The notes below the pieces were generated by a model, which was not told where the DNA came from, did not search any database, and was given only the letters and a program-made list of their open reading frames with translations. From assembly GCA_012295275.1 (NCBI GenBank), contig CM022670.1, positions 16,302,698-16,366,697 on the forward strand: a stretch of 64,000 nucleotides of DNA, written 5' to 3'. Every line of letters begins with the position of its first letter. Position 1 is the first letter of the stretch. Source of the DNA: Chrysomallon squamiferum (taxonomy: Eukaryota > Mollusca > Gastropoda > Neomphalida > Peltospiridae). This document shows, in pieces, positions 1 to 10,816 of this stretch. The translations under genes were made by a program, and so were the position numbers.

Positions 1-78
1 CAAATTATTTTAGCTACAATTTCATGTTCTCTCATAGAAATAATTCTGTTCTTTATTATCTTTTTTACAGGCCTCAAA

Positions 79-1331
79 ATGACGAACACAAAAGGTTATC
101 GTCGTGGCACACGGTACATGTTCTCCCGACCATTCCGGAAACATGGCGTTATCCCGTTGTCCACATACATGAAAATCTACAAGAGAGGAGACATTGTTGA
201 TATTAAGGTATGAATATGTCTTACTTGTGGAAAATTAAATTTTAAAATAAAAACTTTTCTCAGATGTTATTTTCAACCTTACAGAATCTCCAGTATTTGG
301 AAACTTTTATAGAAAAATTCAGAATTAATCTGTACAGTAATATAAATCCTAAATTTTGTTTTTTCTGTAGTAAATGTTGATGATTCCTAATCATCTTCTC
401 TGCATATAGTTGACTTTTTTTCCTAAGTCGTACAAAAGCAAGTATTATCCTAATCTTACACTTATTCTAAATTTTACCTAGTGTCTTTTATTGCATCATA
501 ATATTTAATGTAAAAAAGGTGAGATGCTTACCAAAATGACATTTAACATCTGTTTAAGTACATTTATAATTTTTAGGGACATGGTGCTGTACAAAAAGGA
601 ATGCCTCACAAATGTTACCATGGGAAAACGGGACGTGTGTATAATGTTACGCAACACGCAGTTGGTGTCATTGTCAACAAACAAGTAGGGTGTGTGTTGC
701 ATATTTACATAAAAGAATATTAACTGTTAACAACAAAAAAATCTTTTTCACGATTGTTCATTAAAATAGATAGAAATGTATAAGTTTATATTTGAATGAA
801 AATTTAAAACCATTTGATTTGGGAAGTGTATTAAATACTGATTCATGCAAATTTGCTCCATGTTGTTTTATAGTAACCGGATTATACCCAAAAGAATTAA
901 TGTCAGGATTGAACACGTGAAACACTCCAACTGCCGTCTTGAATTCTTGAAACGTGTTCATGAAAATGAAGCTAAAAAGAAGGAAGCAAAGGCAACCAAT
1001 ACATGGGTTTCGTGTAAACGACAGGCAAGTACATTTTCAAATGTTTTCTTGTTTGAAATCTTTGGCATGTTGAAGAACATTGTGTATTTTATGACATTAA
1101 AGCATTTAAAATTTCTGTGTATTGAAGTTCTGTTGCTAAACCCTTTCTTGAAGACCTAGCTTGATCTTGGAGTATGCTTTGTGTCCTTAATATTTTAGTT
1201 CATGATTAAATGAATAATTTTAAGATGTTCTGTGTTTTCAGCCTAAAGGACCCAGGAAAGGACATTTTGTTAGCACTCGATACAACAAACCAGAGATGGT
1301 GGTACCTATTCCTTATGAGATCATAGCTTGA
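79..1331 (+). CDS. RPL21: 60S ribosomal protein L21 (eL21)
   Basis: Structural protein of the large ribosomal subunit. Coding exons are 79-207, 577-689, 874-1024 and 1242-1331, joining to 160 aa, the same length as human RPL21. The protein begins [19 protein letters not shown] and contains [20 protein letters not shown] and [16 protein letters not shown], all diagnostic of the family. It ends PIPYEIIA. The first exon is preceded by a T-rich tract and CAG ending at 70, so a 5' UTR exon probably lies outside the window. Intron 2 uses the GT at 690, not the better-looking GTAGGG at 685; only this choice keeps the frame and restores the length of the NKQV-KRINV segment. Intron 3 has a GC donor (CAG|GCAAGT at 1025). 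A poly(A) signal follows 20 bp after the stop. Confidence 0.97.
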
Positions 1332-1351
1332 TCATTTGACTTGGGGGAAAT

Positions 1352-1357
1352 AATAAA
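1352..1357 (+). terminator. Poly(A) signal of RPL21
   Basis: AATAAA lies 21 bp after the RPL21 stop codon, giving the short 3' UTR typical of ribosomal protein genes. Confidence 0.8.
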
Positions 1358-3108
1358 CATTTAAAAAAACCTCATATGTTTGTTTTTCATTAATATAAAC
1401 TATGCAGGCTTATGAAATCTCCTGTGTGCTAAAACCTGTACACATACATAAATAAAATCACATTCCTAAAAGTAATTGTGGTGGTCCTATTTACTTTATG
1501 CAGTATGCCTAAGAAAATGCAATAAAACTTAATTTGTTCTTGGTTAGTGTACAGTTTGAAAGTTGTAACTTTGATAATGACCTGAATTTGTCCGTATGTT
1601 TGTGAATTGCATAATAATAGAGATGTTATTTGAAATGGTTTGGTTCTTTCATAATTGGTAAAGATAGTTATAACATAGTTACAATTATTTGTAATTAATC
1701 TTATAATCTTAATCATTAATATATAGCATAACCAGCTGTAATTGCTTGTTGAATTTCGAAGAAGATGTTAAATTAAGTGTCCATAATTAAAATTTGGTCA
1801 CTAGCTACTGCTTAATATATAAGTAATTTACTCAGTGAAAGGTTCATGATTCTAAGAACTTGGGAAGCTAGTACTAATCATAAATAATTATAAAATGTCT
1901 GATTATGAAATGAAGACTTAAACTTCTCTGAGGACTGATTTCGCCTAGCTTTGAGAGGACTTTTTGTGAATATTTCATATGTTCTGTTGACTTGATTTCA
2001 GGGTCTAATAAGGGAAAGCACTGATTAAGAAAATGTTAGTCTAGGAAATCGCGAATATAAACATTAACCCCAAAACATTGAACTTTCGTACACATAACAG
2101 CTATATAATACAGTGATATAATAAATTATAATGTAAGAACAATAAACAGAGATGTAAACAAGCATATTACAGTATATATAAATATAAATATACAGTAGGA
2201 AAATGTAGACTAGGTTGGGTGAAATAGAAAATGGCGTTAAGTTAACATTTTGTTATTTTTCCAAAACGGGCACGTGAAATAGGGTCAACAGTACATGCAA
2301 AACTCACTGTTATGAAATATAGAAACGTTAAATAGTGACTCGTAATTATTTATTGTTTTGAAATAAATATAATTTTAAAAAAGCATACAATTTGACATTT
2401 TAACATGAATAAAATTAAATATATAACAACACATAAAATTAAATAATATATGTCAGTCTAAATATTTCAATAACTCAACTAATTTTTAGCCAGTTCTCAC
2501 GATTTTATTGAAATAAATAGTATATAATAAATAAGAGATTTGCCAAGGCTCGCATTCGTTTTGATACTAATTTGTAATCTAAACTGTGTCGTCGAATCTG
2601 GATAATACATTCTCTGACTACAACATGACCTGTTGTTCAAAGTAATTAATTCGGTAAAGGACTAATGGTGATATATTGTTTCACTGTTGAAAGGTTTCTG
2701 TCACATTTTAAGAAAAACGATATTTACAAATAAGTAACAGAGCCAATGAAAACGAATAAGATAAGTTTTTGTACATGCACCAGCAAAGAAATTTAAGTCT
2801 AAGATCGACTGTTTTGAACTAATAAGAAAATGAATTTGAAATAATTTGGATATTTTACAACATGGCCATTTTGGGTCATAAATAAGGATACTGGAACTGT
2901 CTTAAACAATATTTTACAAGACTAATTTTGTTCAAAAATACATTATAAAAATAGAATCAAATTAGTTTTCGAATCAACAGAATATCTTAATGAATCCAAT
3001 GATATTAATTTAAAAAAAAAAAAAAAAAATGCTTATGAAAAGAACACCGTAAAATTAAATGTATTTCAACAATTATCTACATAAAACAAGATTTATCAGG
3101 GGATTTTG
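1358..3108. other. Intergenic AT-rich DNA, no gene seen
   Basis: No open reading frame resembling a known protein is seen on either strand, and no RNA gene is recognised. There are short A runs, for example near 3012-3029. The stretch looks like ordinary non-coding DNA between RPL21 and the small ORF downstream. Confidence 0.6.
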
Positions 3109-3582
3109 TTAATTGTTTATTTTGCTATTAACATGCACTGTACAGTCTCTCGTAAACGAGGCTGTAGTCTTAGAGTTGTTTTTATCACATTTCACTATTT
3201 CCGGAAAGTGGCTTTCTGTAGTTGGTTGGGAACCATGCATTAACCACGAGGCAATAAAAATCTGAGAAGAAACTCCTTCGGGAAGTCGAGGCATCTTGTA
3301 ACACACTGTTCTTTCCGCAGCCGTTTGCGTGGGGACATCACTACATGATTTAAACTCATTCGAGGACACTACAGCTCTGTTATGTGCATACAGTGACTTT
3401 CCTCCGTGATGGTTTGTTAAGTAGATAAGATCATTTCTTTTATCGTTCCTACCATGCATTAAACACCGCGAAGTCTGAATTTCTGGAAGAATATTATTTT
3501 CAGTTTTCATTAAATTCGCGCGAGCAACCTGATCGATGACATCATCAGAATTTGTAGACTTGAGATTTTCTTCCACTTCCAT
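3109..3582 (-). CDS. Unassigned 157-aa ORF, possible terminal exon
   Basis: Uninterrupted frame of 157 codons in a region where other frames are broken every few dozen bases; its base composition is richer in G+C than its surroundings. Immediately upstream on the minus strand is a good splice acceptor (T-rich tract ending TTTACAG, 4 nt before the ATG). This may therefore be the last exon of a gene whose 5' part lies upstream on the minus strand, or a single coding exon after a 5' UTR intron. The protein is hydrophilic, has no signal peptide or membrane segment, and contains two similar short segments (SRCLMHGRN and ASWLMHGSQ) about 75 residues apart. An AATAAA overlaps the last codons (3116-3121). 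I do not recognise the family. A chance ORF remains possible. Confidence 0.4.
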   Translation of the reverse strand: MEVEENLKSTNSDDVIDQVARANLMKTENNILPEIQTSRCLMHGRNDKRNDLIYLTNHHGGKSLYAHNRAVVSSNEFKSCSDVPTQTAAERTVCYKMPRLPEGVSSQIFIASWLMHGSQPTTESHFPEIVKCDKNNSKTTASFTRDCTVHVNSKINN

Positions 3583-3592
3583 ATTTCTGTAA

Positions 3593-5162
3593 ATTAAAAA
3601 GATCAGTACAGTTACTTTTTATAGATTATTTTTCGCAATAATTCTTGAAATATTTAACTTATTATGCTAGGTAATAGTTAATACTTTATATAAAACGAAG
3701 AGATACATAGAGAGCTGCAGTTCTGCATCCAAGATAGAGTTCTAAAATGTTTATAATTTTGAAACGGCAGAAAATACGAGTAAGTATATATTCGTGTAAA
3801 ATGATAATGTTTTGGTTTTTTCTATTTAATTCAATGTTTGTGATATATACTCTGGCTAATAAATTCTTCATCGCATAAAAATAAATGGAAAAAGAGATAA
3901 AAATAAAATAATAATAAAATAGGATTGAGGAACGAAATTAGAAAAACGGCTGATTTATTAAAATAAATGGATAGTAGTAAAAATTAGATATGTAAAAATT
4001 AAAATTGCAATAATAAAGCAGAGTTAAATTACCAATGTTTGATAATTAAATGGTAGTCCCACATATCTTTTTTATTCTGTGTGCCTTAAAACATTACATA
4101 ATGATTTTGTTTCTTTACAGCTTTGGAATATTGTAACCGGATCATAACCTTGTTTATATTTTAGCAGTGTAATTAATATAATCACAACATAAGTAATGTT
4201 GATCTAACAACGTCTTTAGAGTAGTTGGCGTAATTTTGAGAAATTATGTTTTATCTATAGATAATTTTTCAGAAATAACAAAAACTAAGATGATCAGTTT
4301 GTAGTGCCTTATTTTGCTTATCTGCACATAAGATTATTTAGAAAAATATTATTTTGTGGGCATTATTTATTTTTGAAATCAAGCATTCTTTACATAGCTA
4401 TTACATAATATTTTTGCGTTAACAATTTTTTTCATGCATTAATCAAGCCAAATAATTGTCTCTGAGATTACGTTACTGGTGACAGAATCTATAGCAATTT
4501 ATCATGTTAAATTTAGCTTTTCTAATAAAGTCAAAGCATTAAAATATTTTGATTTATCAAAGATCATAATAAATGTCTCTGTATTCGGAGAAAAAAAAAA
4601 AAAAAAGAAAATTCATAATGCTACATCTTTTATCATTATAGAGATTGTTTAATATAACCTTCCTTTATAATATTTGTAATCTAGTACATGGAATAAAATA
4701 AAATAAAATAAAATACAAATTATGCCTCAAGACAATATTAACTATAAAGCCGCTGATATAATTTATTCAAAATATCTATCAGTTATAATTAAATAAATTA
4801 AAGTTCATTTGTAATAAAAGTACACCTCCGTTGGTACACCCCAAAAAAAACCCCACAGAAAACCCACAAAACAACCACATACAAAAAAAAAAAAAAAAAA
4901 AAAAAAAACAACTAAATAACTTTAAAAACTTATTATGATGCATTGATTAAGTAGAATTTATATACATAACACAATGAAAATACAAAATTCGTCAAAAGAT
5001 ATTGTACATGCATAAACATTATTTCATCTAACGTCTTTAGTGTAATGTAAACGAAACTAATGAAATTCAGAAAGGCATTGTACAAAATTATACTAATATT
5101 AAAATCAATTATATTACTGCCACCATTACTACTGCTGCTACTGCTGCTATTACTACTTTTAC

Positions 5163-5212
<50 letters not shown>

Positions 5213-6286
5213 GATTTACCTTCAAAACTAGTTAGAATGCGGACTGTATGATGCTGTTGCCTTGCTGTCTGTATTTTCCATTACGCAATATTACGGCTTG
5301 AATGCCGTTATAAATCAACAACCTGAAAACACACTCAGTGCTACTAGACTCGTATGTAAATTTTTTGTGTCTAGGTGGGTAAAAAAAAAAAAAAATTCTT
5401 ATGTGTCAGACACATATTTTCTTAAGACGTATTTATTACCTACGAATCACACAATAGTATACGATTTAGTATATAATGTTTGTTAAGCACTTTCACAGAT
5501 CTGTTTATTTATAACTGTATTCTACAACAGTTAATATGTCTATCTTTGAAAAGATATATTAGGATTATGTGCATATGTACATGTTAGTGAATCGTAGCCA
5601 TAGGTACATGCATATTATATTCACTAAAGATAATCAGATATAGATAAATGGACAGCAAGATTCACAATGAATGTTTCTGTAACTAGATATTTTTATCATT
5701 AGATATGTTTTTATTTATTTATTTATTTATTTCAAATAATAATATTGTAATACTGATTAAATATATTTTATAATTACTGACCTAAGTCACTATAACTTTC
5801 AGTAAGTCGAAAAAAAAAAAAAAAAAATAATAATGATAATTTAAAAAAAAAAAAAAAAAAGTAAATAAATAAAAAGATCATACTGACTGATGTGTAACAT
5901 AATGACCAAGTCCACCCTCCTCTCTGTAACATGTTTTAAGGCACACGGTTGTGTGTTTGAAAACACGCGTTACGGTGTTTATAACTTCATTTAGTTTGCC
6001 TGGTGTCAACTGCAAACAATAATGCTATGACGTCATATAGTCACCACCTGACTTCTAATTAAAGTTTATAATTACATTAACACCTGAAGTCTGAAAAAAG
6101 GTAATTCCATTCTTCTTTATTTTGTTTACATTTTTATTGTTTTTGGTTTTTCGAATAATCATTTCCTCATTATTTTACAAATCGATTTATTATAATGTTA
6201 ATTAATATGTTATTTAAATAAAAAAAGAAACTGATAATCTCCATAATTGAATTGACATTTCTTTTTATTTTAAGCTACATTATGCG

Positions 6287-6328
<42 letters not shown>

Positions 6329-7856
6329 TTTGTTGCCTAAATATTATATAAAATTTCGAACCTTTAAAAAATATATGGCTTAATTTAGAAATCGATTTAT
6401 TATATTGCATTAATTAATATGTTGTTATTAAAATAACAAAACAAGCTGACAGTCTCCCATAAACAAATTTCCATTTCCTTTGAGGCTAAGGCTACATTAT
6501 GCAGCCGAGAAATATTATCATTAATTGTTTGTTTTTAGCTTAAAAAAAAAAAAAAAAATTAAAAAAAATTAAAAAAAATTAAAAAATTAAAATTAATAAA
6601 ATAAAATAAAATAACAATAATATCGAACAGAAGTAAATATCTTTAAATAGCTTAATATCCATATTATAACATTGTTACACAATGTGTATCACCTGCGACT
6701 GAAACATACAAAACCAAACAAGAGAAACCGTTAAAAACGTCATAATGCACCAAAAGTTTTCAGAGATAGAATTATAATTAATAATATACTTGTAATTATT
6801 AAATACATAAGTAAATAAATAATTTCAGGTTTTATCATGTAACCTGGAACGTGAAATTTGTGGTCGCTTTGTAAAGCCTTGTTTATAGCGACATCTAGAT
6901 ATGGTGCATTCTGAGGAAAGCTTTACAGGTAAGAAACATTTCTCATGAATCATAACTCAGGTACCAGACATTTATCTAGTTCCGGCAAATATCCTATTTT
7001 TTAAAAACTTTTTAATTTTTTAGGACGTACGCATGTCACATCAGTTGACTAAGTTTCAATAATACAGCTGCTGTGAATGTTTGCCTCTCTCTACATTTTT
7101 TTTTTTTTTTTTTTGGTGATTATTTATCCCAGTTTACTTAAGTTTTATTTAACACTATTATAAAACGCCAGCAGTAAGTTAACTTGCTAGTGGAAAACCA
7201 ATTAGGAAACATTATTTGTCCAGTATATCCAAGAAAACAGTTACCAGAGAATAAGAAGATAAGAAAATCCATTCACCCGAGCCGCCCCTTGTGCAAAGCT
7301 TGCTGAATAAATGGTCTGGTACATGTAATACTTTACTGTTGTTATTATGAAACGAACTGGATTATATGTTCAGTTAATCTCTAGATTAGTAATCTTTGCC
7401 ACGAGAAAATGTATAATCTTGATACCGTAACTGTATGTGAATATATAATTCCAATAACATATTTATTATTGTAAGAAACGCCGAGAAACCATTTTACTGA
7501 CATATTGATATGCAGTTAAGTAATTGATAATGGAGAATGGGCCGAAAGAATGTTTAATGTTGGAAGATATGATATATATATAAAAAAAAAAAAAAAAAAA
7601 AAAAATAAAATAATAATAATAATAAAAAAAATCGAAATGTATTTGTATTATATTGAACTTATAAAGACATTTGAAACATGCTTATAATGCAGGAATTATA
7701 GAGCATTCATATAATTCCTTAATTAGTTCTCATTAGCAAATCTATACCATCATTCGATCTCAGTACATACCAGACATATGGTTGCGTCATCGGGACTTTT
7801 ATTTCACTTACAGCAATTTTGATGCATGTATAAAATTAATGAAAACGTTCATTGCA

Positions 7857-7905
<49 letters not shown>

Positions 7906-8080
7906 TGGCAATGGCCTGACGTTACCACGCCTACTTCCTTGAGATACGTCTCCAGGATACGGCTCATTTTATACGACTGAATATCGAATCGGTTTCGACT
8001 TCGTTCATTGTTTATTGTTTACTTCAGGGATAGATCAACGTGCTTATTGAACCGGTTACTATAGCTGTCAACACGGCTTT
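3593..8080. other. Intergenic AT-rich, microsatellite-rich DNA
   Basis: Holds many simple repeats: (TTA)n at about 5165-5213, 6290-6326 and 7858-7903, and A runs at about 4588-4604, 4885-4908, 5810-5860, 6541-6557 and 7580-7605. Several A runs are followed by AAT/TAA triplets, which could be decayed retroposon tails. The poly-Leu ORF at 5060-5251 is only the (TTA)n tract. A full palindromic CRE (TGACGTCA) sits at 6028-6035 in a stretch (about 5880-6080) that is free of simple repeats. No gene is supported. Confidence 0.6.
6028..6035. promoter_or_regulatory. Palindromic CRE motif TGACGTCA
   Basis: Exact CREB/ATF consensus octamer in a locally non-repetitive block about 2 kb upstream of the annexin start. 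A single 8-bp match has limited weight; its role is unknown. Confidence 0.25.
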
Positions 8081-8081
8081 C

Positions 8082-8091
8082 GTCACGTGAC
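8082..8091. promoter_or_regulatory. CLEAR/M-box motif GTCACGTGAC upstream of annexin
   Basis: Perfect 10-bp palindrome with a CACGTG core, 26 bp before the annexin ATG. This is the consensus recognised by MiT/TFE factors (TFEB, TFE3, MITF) and also fits USF. It lies in a relatively GC-rich stretch (7905-8115) that looks like the promoter and 5' UTR. It could be within the transcribed 5' UTR. Confidence 0.45.
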
Positions 8092-8116
8092 TGAAGTATC
8101 GTTTCTACACATAAAT

Positions 8117-8661
8117 ATGGCTGATCGCAAGGTAAGATTAGCTGTATTACTTAACATAAACCGTAACAAGCCAGATAAGTTGGTTATATATGTAAAATAA
8201 TTCAAGCGTCAATATTGCTTGCACGAAGTAGAAAGAAGAAGAAGAAGATGTTATGTAGAATACTTCTACTGGTTTTTTGGTTGCTAATGTAAACAAAAAT
8301 AATAAGACATCATCACAGACATGCCTGTCAGTAAAGTAATATTATCGTTAATGCTTCTATATCTTTTAAAACATTAAAGTGTTCTGTTATCTTAAATAAC
8401 AGTTTAGATTGTCGTTTGATACCAGTTCAAGTGAATTATCGGCTTAACGCATAGCCAACCGTAAAACGACTATTGCAGATATGGTATACGCTTAATTTGC
8501 TTATATACAGTAACAAAAAAAAAAAAAAAAAAAAAAATAATAATAATAAAAAAATAAAATAAAATAAAATAAAATAAATAAAAAGAACTAATGTAATGAC
8601 ATTGCAATTTATATTATATTTTGGTATTCTTCATCCAACAATAAACAAAAAAAAAAAACAA

Positions 8662-8724
<63 letters not shown>

Positions 8725-10780
8725 CTTCACTATCCGAATTAAATGTATTGCAAAAATAATTCTTCAAAGAAGAATACATATTTAAAATATTAAACTAGTT
8801 TATAATCAAATTCAGCTCAATTAATTAAATATATTTTTTAAACACTAATTTTATAGTGGTTAGAACAAAATTTAATTTAATTTGTTTGTTTACTTTGCTG
8901 ATTATTTATTTAAAAAAACATCAGGTCTCTGGTTGCAATTAAATTCCCCGCGACTTCATATATCGTTCAGGCTTTGTTCAAATAGGTAGAACCTAACTAA
9001 TTACTTAGACCAAAATAGTTATTAAAGCGCCAGTTATGAAGGTCATGGCTAAATATATCTGAGTAATGTGTAATAAATCTATTTCCGCTATGTGTTTAAT
9101 AGTTATTAAACGTTAAGAAAACTGTGTTACGTAATTAAATATCTTACTAATGAAAAATTTAATTATTACATACACTACGAAAGGCTGTCTCTGATTTAAA
9201 AAAAGTAGTGATACCTAACACTGGTTGATTATATAATTTTCTTTATAAATAAATGAATAAATAAAAAATAATAATAATAAAAATAAATATCGGTGTAAAA
9301 ATAAAATAAAATAAAACAAAACAAAATAAATGAATAAATAAATAAAACAGAGAAGTGATCCATTATGCGCGCGCACTTTCGAACTGCATTCGTTACATTT
9401 GTAAATAGTAGGTTATTCATTAGAGTTTTACTGTCAGTTGTTTCACAGAATTTTGTCGTTATAAATTAGATAATTTAATAAAGAAATCATCAAATAACAA
9501 CAACAACAACAACAACACCAATGACATTTATTTATTGCAAATCATTTAGAGAAATTGTTTAAAATTCAAGATTTTCTTCTTTCATATGTGTGCGTGTGTA
9601 TGTTGTACGCACATACGTAAAAATAGGTATATTATTTAACTTTATAATTTCAGCCAACTATAGTTGAAGCCGCTGAGTTTGATCCCGAAAGAGCGGCCTA
9701 TAAGCTGCGAAAAGCCATGAAAGGATTAGGTGAGAATATCATTTTCAAACGCTGTCAGTTGGTATGACATGCCCTGGTGTAAAATAAATCACAGTAAATT
9801 ATAATTTCGATACCAGATAAAAAAATTTGAAAAATGTTCAGTGATAATTTAACAGATAGTTAAAAGTAATGTGTTAGTTTTTGGATCTTGACATTAAGTT
9901 GTGCTTGTATTCTTTAGCGTTTTTTGTTATTTCTTTGTCATGATAATTAAGAAAAAAAAAAAAAAATAAAAAAAAAAAAAAAAAAATTAACCATTATTAC
10001 ACACTGATAAACAGTTTTGACACAAGGCAATGAATTAAAAACCAGAACCAAAGAAATGAACAAATAGAAAACGAGAAAACGTTCGAAAAATAACGTTTTA
10101 TGTATGTTTGTATGCACGTGTCTATACACAGTTTATAAATTGTTAAGAATTTTTTTTAAAAATCGTTGCAGGCACGGATGAACAGATAATAATTTCAGTT
10201 CTCTGTGAGCACAACAACGCTCAAAGACAAACTATCAAGGAACAATACAAGACAGATTATGGAAGGGTAAACGGCATTTTGTTACCATATTTGTTTCTAT
10301 GACGGCATGATCGTTCTATTAACTTTGTAATTTATTTAATGTCAAAGCAAGATGATGTTATTTTGTTATAATTAAAACAGCAAACATTAAAAATGTTACT
10401 TCAATTTATTAAATAATTTAACAATAGTAGATATTAATATAAAAGGTTCACTGCTTTGTATTCATTTTACTCGTCTAACAACAGAAATACAGATAATTGC
10501 AAAGGGTGCATCTGGAGTTTTGAGGGCAAAAATAAACTTGTCATCGTCTATCCAAAAATATATAAAATATAAAAATTAGGTTAATGATAATCATTACAAA
10601 ATGCAGGATGTACCAGAAGATCTGCAGTCTGAACTTGGCGGTCATTTTCTGACTCTGTGTTTGTATCTGATGATGCCAGCTAGATACTTTGACGCATTCT
10701 GTCTGAAGAAAGCAATGAAGGTCAGGCACTTTCCAGATACTACATTTTAAAGTTTGAAAATTGCTATGTATTAGGAAAGA

Positions 10781-10816
<36 letters not shown>

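Noticed and set aside
385-470. Possible C/D snoRNA in RPL21 intron 1 (TTGATGA near 378)
   Set aside because: The C-box-like element lacks the purine, and no D box (CTGA) or terminal stem is found at suitable spacing.
685-690. GTAGGG as the donor of RPL21 exon 2
   Set aside because: It would place TAA as the next codon and shorten the conserved NKQV-KRINV segment; GT at 690 restores both frame and length.
5060-5251. 63-codon poly-leucine frame
   Set aside because: It is the translation of a (TTA)n microsatellite with no other coding signal.
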